From SAR86 cluster bacterium (GTDB taxonomy: Bacteria; Pseudomonadota; Gammaproteobacteria; Pseudomonadales; Azotimanducaceae): a stretch of 6,813 nucleotides of DNA. Positions within the stretch are counted from its first letter, which is position 1; the number at the start of each line of letters is the position of its first letter. Shown here one piece after another: positions 1-6,431 of the stretch. Location of the stretch: positions 1 to 6,813 of the forward strand of contig JABMOJ010000247.1 of the NCBI GenBank assembly GCA_013204195.1, given 5' to 3'. The notes beneath the pieces were generated by a model. It saw only the letters and a list, made by a program, of their open reading frames with translations, ran no database searches and was not told the DNA's origin. The translations under genes and the position numbers were made by a program.

Positions 1-534
1 CCGTTCCATCCTTATTACACGATCGGCCACGATGTGCCCGGTATTGTTATGTTTTTAATTATTTTCTCAGCGGTGATGTTCTTTTTCCCAGACGGTGGGG
101 GTTATCTGCTGGAGCATCCTAACTTCGAGCCTGCTGATCCATTGAAAACGCCGAATTTGATTGCGCCTGTCTGGTATTACACCCCGTATTACTCGATGTT
201 GCGGGCAGCAACTTTCCCCTTGTTTGGCATGACTGCTAAATTTTGGGGCCTAGTGGTGATGGCTGGTGCGATTGCGATTTTGTTTGTTGTACCTTGGCTG
301 GACAAATCTCCAGTAAAGTCGATGCGCTATAAAGGCTTGCCGAGCAAGTTGTTCCTGGCGGCATTTGTTATATGTTTCTTTATTCTTGGTTACTTGGGGA
401 CGGTGCACCCGACGCCCATAAGAACCATCATTGCGCAAATATGTACGGCGATTTATTTTGCTTATTTCTTGCTCATGCCCTGGTACACCAGTGTTGAGAA
501 AACGAAACCAGTACCAGATAGGGTGACGTTGTGA
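1..534 (+). CDS. petB: Cytochrome b of the bc1 complex, C-terminal part (5' truncated)
   Basis: This is the membrane subunit of ubiquinol:cytochrome c oxidoreductase (complex III), which carries the quinol oxidation site in the inner membrane. The reading frame is open from base 1 and begins PFHPYYTIGHD, the family's 'HPYYT' segment, so the gene is cut by the window edge and only 177 residues remain. Numbered in this fragment, hydrophobic helices lie at about 12-29, 80-99, 115-134 and 141-162, matching the four C-terminal helices of the family. The Qo-site motif, usually PEWY, reads PVWY at 56-59 (bases 166-177), followed by the typical TPYYSMLRA. The stop overlaps the petC start by one base (TGATG), so the two are co-transcribed and probably translationally coupled. 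The Rieske gene petA would be expected upstream, outside the window. Identification is confident; the haem-ligating histidines lie in the missing part. Confidence 0.95.
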   Translation, partial: PFHPYYTIGHDVPGIVMFLIIFSAVMFFFPDGGGYLLEHPNFEPADPLKTPNLIAPVWYYTPYYSMLRAATFPLFGMTAKFWGLVVMAGAIAILFVVPWLDKSPVKSMRYKGLPSKLFLAAFVICFFILGYLGTVHPTPIRTIIAQICTAIYFAYFLLMPWYTSVEKTKPVPDRVTL

Positions 535-1355
535 TGTTGAAAACAATATTAATACCCCTGACATTGTTACTGTCGGCGATGGGCTTGCAGGCGTCTGAAG
601 CGGGCTATCCGCTGGATCATATGGAACCTGATGTCCATGACCAGCCATCGTTGCAGCGCGGCATGCAAACCTATATGAATTATTGTATGGGGTGTCATTC
701 CCTGCAATACCAACGCTATAAGCGCACGGCTGATGATCTGGGTATACCCGATGCACTGATGCTTGAGCATCTCGTGTTTGATCCAGAGACTAAGATTGGC
801 GATTTAATCGTTAATAATATGAGCACTAAAAACGCCAAAAAATGGTTTGGCGCCGCGCCACCTGATCTGACTTTGCACAATAACTTGAAGGGCGGACCTG
901 ACTGGATTTATACGTATCTCAGAACCTTCTATGCAGACAGTAAGCGACCGCTGGGTGTAAATAATCTAGTGTTTGAGAATGTCGGTATGCCCCATGCATT
1001 GGCTGACCTGCAGGGTATGCAACAGTATGTGTGCAAGCAGGTCCCGCGACTTGCGGCTAACGGTGGAGACATGCGAGATCCATTGACCGATGAATACATT
1101 ACCGAAGAGTTGTGTGGTAACGAGTTGGTTGAGCGGGGCTATAGTCCCCTTGAACTGGTGGCGGGCTCAGGTTCACTGAATCCGGCCGAGTATGATCAAG
1201 TTGTTTATGATCTCGCGAACTTTCTCTATTACATGGCAGAACCCGCACGTATAGAGCGTACCCGTGTCGGCTGGTATGTCTTACTATTCTTGGCATTCTT
1301 CTATGTGTTTGCCTGGCTGCTGGGTCGGGAATACCACAAAGCGTTTCACAAGTAA
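534..1355 (+). CDS. petC: Cytochrome c1 of the bc1 complex
   Basis: This subunit accepts electrons from the Rieske protein and passes them to soluble cytochrome c on the periplasmic face. The 273-residue product has an N-terminal signal sequence (about 1-22, ending LQASEA). The haem c site CMGCH is at 51-55, with His55 as one axial ligand. An APPDL segment lies at 108-112, and GMPHAL at 151-156 supplies the probable Met152 ligand. A C-terminal transmembrane anchor at about 246-263 is followed by a short basic tail (GREYHKAFHK). I chose ATG at 534, which overlaps the petB stop as TGATG. GTG at 531 is also in frame but gives only one extra residue. A weak ribosome site (AGGGTGA) lies upstream inside petB. 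Cys167 and Cys194 are the only other cysteines and could form a disulfide; that is inference. Length and motifs are normal for the family. Confidence 0.95.
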   Translation: MLKTILIPLTLLLSAMGLQASEAGYPLDHMEPDVHDQPSLQRGMQTYMNYCMGCHSLQYQRYKRTADDLGIPDALMLEHLVFDPETKIGDLIVNNMSTKNAKKWFGAAPPDLTLHNNLKGGPDWIYTYLRTFYADSKRPLGVNNLVFENVGMPHALADLQGMQQYVCKQVPRLAANGGDMRDPLTDEYITEELCGNELVERGYSPLELVAGSGSLNPAEYDQVVYDLANFLYYMAEPARIERTRVGWYVLLFLAFFYVFAWLLGREYHKAFHK

Positions 1356-1371
1356 GCGAGTAACAGTCCTG

Positions 1372-1404
1372 TGCCGGCAATCGCATTCATCGCGATTGCC
1401 GGCA
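1372..1404 (+). repeat. Perfect inverted repeat (hairpin) between petC and sspA
   Basis: The arm TGCCGGCAATCGC at 1372-1384 is exactly complementary to GCGATTGCCGGCA at 1392-1404, with a 7-base loop (ATTCATC). It begins 17 bases after the petC stop and ends 36 bases before the sspA start. A 13-bp GC-rich stem would form a stable RNA hairpin. The downstream bases (TATCCTTTAG) are not a real U-tract, so this is not a canonical intrinsic terminator. It could be a partial terminator, an mRNA-stabilising 3' hairpin for petABC, a processing site, or a copy of a dispersed palindromic repeat. The structure is certain from the sequence; the role is not. Confidence 0.75.
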
Positions 1405-1429
1405 TATCCTTTAGATTAACCCTTACTGC

Positions 1430-1435
1430 GAGGTG
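1430..1435 (+). promoter_or_regulatory. Ribosome binding site of sspA
   Basis: GAGGTG lies five bases before the ATG at 1441 and is a good Shine-Dalgarno match. It supports that start and independent translation of sspA after the 85-bp gap. I see no convincing sigma70 promoter in the gap. Confidence 0.7.
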
Positions 1436-1440
1436 AAAAG

Positions 1441-2073
1441 ATGGGGGTAGTTGCAAAACACTCATCGATGGTATTTTATTCTGATGGAAATGATCACTAC
1501 AGCCAGCGTGTCAGGCTTGTGCTTGCCGAGAAGGGCGTAGCCGTAGATGTCATTGACGTCGATCCAAACAACATGCCGGAAGACTTGGCAGGCCTGAACC
1601 CCTACAACAGTTTGCCTACGTTGGTTGACCGCGATCTCGTTCTATATGAGTCCGCTGTGATTATGGAATATTTGGATGAACGATTTCCTCACCCACCGCT
1701 ACTGCCAGTGTATCCGGTAGCGCGAGCTCAAAGTCGTTTGTTTATTTATCGGATTCAGCGTGACTGGTGTTCGGCTGTAGATTTGATATTGGCCGGAAAA
1801 TCGAAAGAAAGTGTTGTTGAAAAGGCGAGAAAAGAATTGCGCGAAAGCTTAGTTTCTATCGCGCCGATATTTTCTGAGAAGCCTTATTTTATGAGCGATG
1901 AATTTACCCTGGTAGATTGCTGCGTCGCGCCGATACTCTGGCGATTACCCGCTATGGGAATAGAGCTGCCTGCTAAGCAAGCGAAATCAATGCTTGTATA
2001 CATGGATCGAATATTCGATCGAGACGCATTTCAGGCGAGTTTGTCTGAAGCCGAAATGGATATGCGAGACTAA
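1441..2073 (+). CDS. sspA: Stringent starvation protein A, RNA polymerase-associated
   Basis: SspA has a glutathione S-transferase fold but binds RNA polymerase holoenzyme and modulates transcription during starvation, acid stress and, in several pathogens, virulence. The product has 210 residues, close to the 212 of E. coli SspA. The thioredoxin-like N-terminal domain spans about 10-85 and contains [28 protein letters not shown] (56-63) and the [15 protein letters not shown] block (69-83). The helical C-terminal domain spans about 92-200. The hallmark surface motif [10 protein letters not shown] starts at residue 83; in E. coli the equivalent PHP residues contact sigma70 and RNA polymerase. 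No catalytic cysteine is present in the thioredoxin-like position, as expected for a non-enzymatic GST relative. The sspB start follows 35 bp after the stop, so the two form the usual sspAB pair. The position next to petC matches Pseudomonas-type gene order. The start is supported by a good ribosome site. Confidence 0.95.
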   Translation: MGVVAKHSSMVFYSDGNDHYSQRVRLVLAEKGVAVDVIDVDPNNMPEDLAGLNPYNSLPTLVDRDLVLYESAVIMEYLDERFPHPPLLPVYPVARAQSRLFIYRIQRDWCSAVDLILAGKSKESVVEKARKELRESLVSIAPIFSEKPYFMSDEFTLVDCCVAPILWRLPAMGIELPAKQAKSMLVYMDRIFDRDAFQASLSEAEMDMRD

Positions 2074-2092
2074 CTCGTTGTATTCAGGTGAC

Positions 2093-2100
2093 GGAAGGGG
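2093..2100 (+). promoter_or_regulatory. Ribosome binding site that fixes the sspB start
   Basis: The purine run GGAAGGGG lies eight bases before the ATG at 2109. An upstream in-frame GTG at 2088 would place this run inside the gene and has no comparable site, so ATG 2109 is preferred. A second in-frame ATG at 2115 is possible but leaves a longer spacer. Confidence 0.6.
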
Positions 2101-2108
2101 ATAGGCCT

Positions 2109-2492
2109 ATGACGATGACTTCATCTGTACCCTACCTCCTCCGCGCTATCAATGAATGGATCCTGGATAACGACCTGACCCCTTATCTTATTCTTGACGC
2201 CACGGTTGCCGATACACAAGTCCCCTTGAACTATGTTAAAGATGATCAGATAGTTCTGAATATCAGTCCTTCAGCGATACGTGATCTAATGATAGAGGAC
2301 GGCCACTTAACCTTTAGCGGCCGGTTTGGTGGCGTCTCCCATTACATCCACGCGCCAATGCGAGCTGTGCTTGGGATCGTCGCGAAAGAAAACGGCGAGG
2401 GCATGTGGTTTCCTCGAGAAGACAAAGACCCCGAGCCAACGCCACCCAAGGCAATTAAGAAAGGCCCGCCAGCGCTCAAAGTGATCAAGTAA
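2109..2492 (+). CDS. sspB: ClpXP protease specificity-enhancing factor SspB (short-tailed form)
   Basis: SspB is a dimeric adaptor that binds ssrA-tagged peptides from stalled ribosomes (and, in E. coli, RseA) and delivers them to ClpXP for degradation. The product has 127 residues. The substrate-binding domain spans about 8-102 and contains PYLLRAINEWILDNDLTPYLILD (9-31), VPLNYVKDDQIVLNISP (38-54) and the FSGRFGGV segment (69-76), all matching the E. coli domain. The tail ends GPPALKVIK, equivalent to the E. coli ClpX-docking tail RPALRVVK. The linker between domain and docking tail is only about 15 residues, rich in Pro and charge, against roughly 45 or more acidic residues in E. coli, so the protein is clearly shorter than that homologue. 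It is cotranscribed with sspA. The stop lies within a small inverted repeat, and dolP converges downstream. Confidence 0.95.
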   Translation: MTMTSSVPYLLRAINEWILDNDLTPYLILDATVADTQVPLNYVKDDQIVLNISPSAIRDLMIEDGHLTFSGRFGGVSHYIHAPMRAVLGIVAKENGEGMWFPREDKDPEPTPPKAIKKGPPALKVIK

Positions 2493-2506
2493 TCAAAACC
2501 TTGATC
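2483..2506. repeat. Short inverted repeat across the sspB stop
   Basis: GATCAAG (2483-2489) and CTTGATC (2500-2506) are perfect 7-base arms around a 10-base A-rich loop that contains the stop codon. No U-tract follows on either strand. The rest of the sspB-dolP gap (to 2593) holds no recognisable intrinsic terminator, so how the two convergent operons end is not evident. This may be chance. Confidence 0.3.
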
Positions 2507-2593
2507 TGATACTGGGTAGCCATTTGTTATGCCGTCGGGTACGAAGGGTTGTTATGTTGGCGCTCAATCCCGCCTGGGTTTAACCGCGTTCTG

Positions 2594-3172
2594 CTAGTTG
2601 ATGTATTCGAAGATTTTGACAATTTTTTGGACGCCAAAGACTTGTCTAACTTTTTCGACAGTGGCCTCTGACTCCGCTCTTGATAATAATCCCATCAGAT
2701 AAACAACCCCGTTTTCAGTGACGACCTTAACGCGACCAGCGTCGGTTTCTTGGTTGGTTAACAGAACGGTTTTTACTTTAGTCGTCAGCCAAGCGTCGTT
2801 GGTTCTGGCCATCATCGTTGTGGGGCCAGCTATCTCGAGCTCATTATGAACTGTGCGAACCTTGCGCAAATCCTTGATGGCGAGGGTAGCGGCGTTTTTG
2901 GTCTCTTCGGAAGCAACTTGTCCAGTGAGGAGCACCATACCATTAAAGCTGGTAATTCCCAGGTGAGCATCGTGCAGTTCTGAACTGGCAGCACGAACAA
3001 TAGCTTTGCCTCTCGATTCGATCATCTGGTCGTCCCAGACAGTGCCTAGTGTACGGTTACCATAGTCTTCAGAGGTCTGCCCTGTAACGCTAGCGCAACC
3101 TTGCAGAGCCGCGAGCAGCGCCAGCACGATAACGGTATAGCGCGGCGAAGTGGATGAGAGCCAGTAGCGCAT
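2594..3172 (-). CDS. dolP: BON-domain outer-membrane lipoprotein DolP (YraP)
   Basis: DolP is a lipoprotein anchored to the inner leaflet of the outer membrane. In E. coli it supports envelope integrity, binds anionic phospholipids and localises to the division site. The 192-residue product has a signal peptide with lipobox LQGC at 23-26, so Cys26 would be lipidated; the next residue is Ala, not the Asp retention signal, which fits outer-membrane sorting. Two BON domains follow, at about 46-115 and 125-192. The second contains NDAWLTTKVKTVLLT and VVTENGVVYLMGLLSRAE, very close to E. coli DolP; Trp128 matches the E. coli tryptophan (W127) in the phospholipid-binding helix. An AAGGA ribosome site (3183-3187 on the complementary strand) lies about ten bases before the ATG. 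It is last in the lpoA-yraN-dolP operon, 20 bp after yraN. The SIS-domain gene usually found between yraN and this gene is absent. Confidence 0.92.
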   Translation of the reverse strand: MRYWLSSTSPRYTVIVLALLAALQGCASVTGQTSEDYGNRTLGTVWDDQMIESRGKAIVRAASSELHDAHLGITSFNGMVLLTGQVASEETKNAATLAIKDLRKVRTVHNELEIAGPTTMMARTNDAWLTTKVKTVLLTNQETDAGRVKVVTENGVVYLMGLLSRAESEATVEKVRQVFGVQKIVKIFEYIN

Positions 3173-3192
3173 TGTCTTGAGTCCTTATGGTA

Positions 3193-3549
3193 TTAATCGT
3201 CTAGGGTAAACGCGTTCTGAATCCAGTCAAGGGACGCGGAGATTGAAATCACGTCGAATCGGCAGTCCAATTTAACGTAAGCCGGATGTTGCATGAGGAA
3301 ATATCGAGCCGAATTGATGATTTTAGCCATTTTACTACGAGTTACGGTGTCAGCGCCCGTGCCGCGTGAAGTGTCTGCACGATACCTGACTTCAACGAAT
3401 ATTACGGTGGTCTGATCTCTGAGGATAAGATCAATTTCGCCTGCCTTGCAGAGAAAATTGCGGAAGACCAGTTTAAGCCCTTGGGCCTCAAGGAATTCGA
3501 GGGCCTGATCTTCGGCGAGATTGCCGCGCTGGATGTTGGTCTTACTCAT
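3193..3549 (-). CDS. yraN: YraN / UPF0102 family nuclease-fold protein
   Basis: This belongs to a small conserved family with a restriction-endonuclease-like fold; its cellular function is not firmly established. The 118-residue product (131 in E. coli) has the N-terminal helix RGNLAEDQALEFLEAQG. The core is GEIDLILRD (37-45) followed by VIFVEVRYR (49-57), which places Glu38, Asp40 and Glu53 like the acidic residues of PD-(D/E)XK nucleases, with the VEVR variant normal for the family. The SKMAKIINSARYFL helix (72-85) and CRFDVISI (96-103) complete the pattern. I chose ATG at 3549, where ATGA overlaps the lpoA stop, giving the expected N-terminus MSKTNIQRGN. A longer frame to 3606 adds residues that overlap lpoA and look unlike the family. 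Translational coupling to lpoA is likely, as no strong ribosome site is visible. dolP follows 20 bp downstream. Confidence 0.92.
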   Translation of the reverse strand: MSKTNIQRGNLAEDQALEFLEAQGLKLVFRNFLCKAGEIDLILRDQTTVIFVEVRYRADTSRGTGADTVTRSKMAKIINSARYFLMQHPAYVKLDCRFDVISISASLDWIQNAFTLDD

Positions 3550-5402
3550 GGGGCATCGGTGATTGTTGGTATAACGTCGATTTCGCCATTTTTGAATTGG
3601 CCCCACATTAATTCACGAGTAATGATCCTGGCGTCGTTGAGGCTAAGGACACCGGTGACGCCGTTAATCTTACTGTTTTTGAGTGTCTTGAGCTGTTTCA
3701 GTCTTGGGTAGAGTTGGTAAGCATCGACCCCTAGCGCATAGAAAGCGGCAAGCCGACCGGTAGCTGCTGGCCAAGTTGTTTGTATTTGCCGCTGAAAAGC
3801 ATCCGGGTCCATCAGCTTCCAGGGAATCTCACAAAACCGAATGCCATTCAAGTCGATGGCCTCAATTTTTGAGTCGCTACCGTCGTGAATGTTTGAGGTG
3901 GCATAAACTGGAATATCTTCGGCGTAGTAGAACGCGAGCGTCGGGTTGATGCCGCGGGCTTGCGCCGGATTCGCGAGCAGGAACACGAAATCGATGTCTT
4001 GACGTCGACGGGGTGTGTATTCGAAGCGTTCACCAATGATTCGGCGTAAATCTGCGGCGCGCGTCTCGCTCTTGTCTACAGCTAACAGAGTCTTGATTAA
4101 ATCCGAATAGTCTTTTTGGTTAGTGTATTCCGCACGATCAATGATTTTGCCGCCCAAGCCAGAGAAGTGATTCTCGAAGACGTCGGCATTTCTTTTGCCC
4201 CACTCGTCACGGGGGTAAATCATGAGGGCGTTACGTTGACCATCGATGAAGACCTGGTCTGCGATCTGATGAATTTCATCTTCGGGGGCGAGGCCAAATT
4301 GATAGAGCGCGGGGTTATCGGCGGCATCCATACTTCTATTCAATGCCAGCACGGGTAGCGGTAATGTTTGCCGAGCAAGCTCGGTGACATTTTCCCGGCT
4401 CAGGGGCCCGATCACGAGCTCTGCACCTGCGGTCTGGGCTTCGATCAAGAGTGTTTTTACGTCGGCATCGCTGGTATCAAAAAGCATAATCTCAGCCTGA
4501 CCGTGGCGTTGATAGTGAGATGCCAATATGCCATCGCGGATTGCGCGACCGTATGGACCCAATTCGCCCTGCAGTGGCAGTAAAAGGGCGATGACCTTGG
4601 GCTGATTTCGAACGACCTCAGACAGCAACTGTAAGTTCATCGGTAGGCGAATAGCCGCTGGATGATGGCTCCAGACCTTCAGCCAGTCATTGAGCGCCTG
4701 GAGCTGCAAGACAGGATCAGATTGGTATAGCTGAGTCATGGCCGCCAGGGACAACCAGCCGCGTAAGTCGCTGCTGATGGCGGCTTGCGCTTGCGTGGTG
4801 AGACTTCTCGTGGGTATCGATAATAGTGCGTCGAAGATACTATCGTGATTAGCGTATCTTTCTTCGTCCGTTAGTAAAGGGTCAAAAGACATCCGTTCAC
4901 TCGCGCTAGCCAGGTAGCTTCGTGCGAGCAGATACGCCTGGGCTCTAAGCTGACCTTGAATCAATTCGTCCGTTGGGCTCATCGGCGTGTCGGTGAGTCG
5001 TTTGTCAGCGAGCCATTCGAGCGCCAATCGGGGTATTTTAAGGCTTAGAGCCGCCCGTGCCTGGGCAAGGATAAAGCGTTGCAGTAGCGCCGCGGGTGGC
5101 GCTGCCGAGACGAGATCGAGAATTTTTTGGGCCTGCACGCCATCCTCGTTAGTTAACGCCAGCTCTGCGGCTATAATTCTCAGCTCGTCAGCGCGTGTCA
5201 CTGTACTGCGATCAGCGGCGAGTAGCAGTTGCTGGATGTTCTGAGCTTGACTGGCAGTTTTGGAGATAGTCTGGGGCGACTTGGCGATTTTCTCTCTGGT
5301 CGGCTGCGAACCGCAAGATACCAGGCAGGCCAATAAGGATAGATAAAAGAGGGTTCTTGGTAAAGAGCCTGAAAACACGGAGTTTGTCATGTGGCTGGTC
5401 AT
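3546..5402 (-). CDS. lpoA: Penicillin-binding protein activator LpoA
   Basis: LpoA is an outer-membrane lipoprotein that spans the periplasm and activates the bifunctional peptidoglycan synthase PBP1a. The 618-residue product has a signal peptide with lipobox LVSC at 27-30, so Cys30 would be lipidated. A helical, TPR-like N-terminal domain spans about 45-260 and is rich in Ala, Leu and Gln. A periplasmic-binding-protein-like domain spans about 269-605, starting KVIALLLPLQGELGPYGRAI and including ELVIGPLSRENV and the PVLALNR and YPRDEWG segments. E. coli LpoA (678 residues) has the same plan. The start is uncertain. ATG 5402 and ATG 5390 both give reasonable signal peptides (Cys30 or Cys26), and neither has a strong ribosome site. 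The frame stays open to 5576, but that would overlap rsmI and put about 87 residues before the lipobox. It is first in the operon with yraN (4-bp overlap) and dolP, and diverges from rsmI. Confidence 0.9.
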   Translation of the reverse strand: MTSHMTNSVFSGSLPRTLFYLSLLACLVSCGSQPTREKIAKSPQTISKTASQAQNIQQLLLAADRSTVTRADELRIIAAELALTNEDGVQAQKILDLVSAAPPAALLQRFILAQARAALSLKIPRLALEWLADKRLTDTPMSPTDELIQGQLRAQAYLLARSYLASASERMSFDPLLTDEERYANHDSIFDALLSIPTRSLTTQAQAAISSDLRGWLSLAAMTQLYQSDPVLQLQALNDWLKVWSHHPAAIRLPMNLQLLSEVVRNQPKVIALLLPLQGELGPYGRAIRDGILASHYQRHGQAEIMLFDTSDADVKTLLIEAQTAGAELVIGPLSRENVTELARQTLPLPVLALNRSMDAADNPALYQFGLAPEDEIHQIADQVFIDGQRNALMIYPRDEWGKRNADVFENHFSGLGGKIIDRAEYTNQKDYSDLIKTLLAVDKSETRAADLRRIIGERFEYTPRRRQDIDFVFLLANPAQARGINPTLAFYYAEDIPVYATSNIHDGSDSKIEAIDLNGIRFCEIPWKLMDPDAFQRQIQTTWPAATGRLAAFYALGVDAYQLYPRLKQLKTLKNSKINGVTGVLSLNDARIITRELMWGQFKNGEIDVIPTITDAP

Positions 5403-5551
5403 GGCTTCGCTATGGATCTCTGGGTAGATTCGCTGGATGTCACGGTCTATAAGTGCCATCCTACCCGATTTGTGGCGGGCTCGCCGTAAGATTGTGTCTG
5501 CCGAATCACTGTTAATATTGCTGCCATAACTGGCATGAAGGAATCGCTGTT
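5403..5551. promoter_or_regulatory. Divergent intergenic region driving lpoA and rsmI
   Basis: These 149 bases separate two divergently transcribed operons and should hold at least one promoter in each direction. On the plus strand, TTGTGT (5492-5497) and TAATAT (5513-5518) form a possible -35/-10 pair for rsmI, with a short 15-base spacer. On the minus strand, TTCATG and TATTAA with a 16-base spacer could serve lpoA; that -10 would overlap the plus-strand one at 5512-5517. Both are weak matches. No clear operator or riboswitch is visible. Confidence 0.4.
5538..5542 (+). promoter_or_regulatory. Ribosome binding site supporting the GTG start of rsmI
   Basis: AAGGA lies nine bases before GTG 5552 and is the only good Shine-Dalgarno sequence near the rsmI start. 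No ATG is available in frame at the expected N-terminus, so GTG is the probable start. Confidence 0.65.
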
Positions 5552-6406
5552 GTGAGCTGCCTGTATATTGTTGCAACGCCCATCGGTAATCTCGATGACA
5601 TAACCCTGCGTGCCATTCAGGTATTGAAGGATGCGGATGTGGTTGCTGCCGAGGATACGCGCCATAGCCGCTCTCTGCTGGATCATTTTGGAATTACCAG
5701 TCGGTTAGTCAGCTACCGCGATCATAATGAAGCGGCTTCTACGCAGGGCCTGTTGACGCTGATGGCTGAGGGTCAAACCGTCGCGTTAGTGTCGGATGCG
5801 GGCACGCCATTGATTTCGGACCCTGGCTATCGCCTGGTGCAAGCGGCCCTAGCGAGCGGTATTCAGGTCGTCCCGATTCCGGGTGCCAGCGCCGTGATAG
5901 CGGCTCTTTCTGTCTCGGGCATGGCCACTGACCGGTTTAGCTTTGAGGGTTTCCTGCCAGCTAAGCGTGTGGCGCGGCAGAGCTATTTGCAGCAATTGAG
6001 TCAAGAATCTCAGACTTTGGTGTTTTATGAAGCCCCACATCGAATTCGGGAAGCGTTGTTGGACATCGCCGAAGTGCTGGGCGAAGACCGACGAGTGACG
6101 CTGGCTAGAGAGTTGACGAAACGATTTGAACAGGTCTGGAATGGGCCTGTGTCCGAAGCGATCGCTCACATCGGGTCGAAGCATATCCCGGAGCGCGGTG
6201 AGTTTGTCTTGCTGGTTGCGGGCATCGGCAGTGCCCGGTTATCTTCTGAGCAATATGAAGCGAGACGAATTATGGGGCTGTTGCTGCCGGAAATGCCGCC
6301 TCGACGTGCCGCCGAGATTGCCAGTCAGATTACGGGTGAGACTAAGAAAGCCTTGTATGACCTGGCGGTTCAAATGCGAAAGCAAGATAAGTTAGCGCCT
6401 ATTTGA
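5552..6406 (+). CDS. rsmI: 16S rRNA (cytidine-1402-2'-O)-methyltransferase RsmI
   Basis: RsmI transfers a methyl group from S-adenosylmethionine to the 2'-OH of C1402 in the 16S rRNA decoding centre and helps decoding fidelity. The 284-residue product (286 in E. coli) has the tetrapyrrole-methylase fold. It shows LYIVATPIGNLDDITLRA (4-21), AEDTRHSRSLL (33-43), the SAM-site segment ALVSDAGTPLISDPGYRL (78-95), PIPGASA (108-114), FEGFLPAK (131-138), YEAPHRI (159-165) and ARELTKRFEQVWNG (185-198), all family hallmarks. The C-terminal helical region (about 236-284) includes PRRAAEIASQITGETKKALYDLA. The start is GTG with a good AAGGA site; translation begins exactly at the family's conserved N-terminus. 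It diverges from lpoA, as in E. coli and Pseudomonas, and the rnpB promoter overlaps or abuts its 3' end. Confidence 0.95.
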   Translation: MSCLYIVATPIGNLDDITLRAIQVLKDADVVAAEDTRHSRSLLDHFGITSRLVSYRDHNEAASTQGLLTLMAEGQTVALVSDAGTPLISDPGYRLVQAALASGIQVVPIPGASAVIAALSVSGMATDRFSFEGFLPAKRVARQSYLQQLSQESQTLVFYEAPHRIREALLDIAEVLGEDRRVTLARELTKRFEQVWNGPVSEAIAHIGSKHIPERGEFVLLVAGIGSARLSSEQYEARRIMGLLLPEMPPRRAAEIASQITGETKKALYDLAVQMRKQDKLAPI

Positions 6407-6418
6407 TCGCAATGGCTG

Positions 6419-6424
6419 TATACT
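6419..6424 (+). promoter_or_regulatory. Probable -10 element of the rnpB promoter
   Basis: TATACT at 6419-6424 is a near-consensus sigma70 -10 box lying 7-9 bases before the predicted RNase P RNA 5' end, the right distance for a transcription start. A TG dinucleotide abuts it. The discriminator that follows (GGCGAC) is GC-rich, as in stringently controlled stable-RNA promoters. At 17-base spacing the -35 position reads CGCCTA, a poor match that lies inside the last codons of rsmI. The assignment rests on position and -10 quality. Confidence 0.6.
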
Positions 6425-6431
6425 GGCGACA

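Noticed and set aside
250..756. Minus-strand open frames across petB and petC (also 567-770 and 1099-1386)
   Set aside because: They are opposite clearly conserved genes, have no recognisable domain and are low-complexity shadow translations.
1356..1440. A sigma70 promoter for sspA in the petC-sspA gap
   Set aside because: Candidate boxes such as TTGCCG with TAGATT or ATTAAC have spacers of only 10-13 bases, so none is convincing.
1441..2073. sspA as a catalytic glutathione S-transferase
   Set aside because: The fold is shared, but the [10 protein letters not shown] motif, length and sspB neighbour identify the RNA polymerase-binding SspA family.
3550..3606. Longer N-terminus for yraN
   Set aside because: The added residues lie in the lpoA coding region and do not resemble the family. 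The ATGA overlap at 3549 gives the expected start.
4116..5244. Plus-strand open frames inside lpoA (4116-4358, 4368-4583, 4987-5244)
   Set aside because: All are antisense to a convincing LpoA coding region and show no family resemblance or ribosome site.
5403..5576. Extending lpoA to the upstream ends of its open frame (5576, or ATG 5459)
   Set aside because: The longest version overlaps the rsmI start and puts about 87 residues before the lipobox; ATG 5459 puts 48 residues there and its GGGTAGG abuts the ATG with no spacer. A lipoprotein signal peptide should start at 5402 or 5390.
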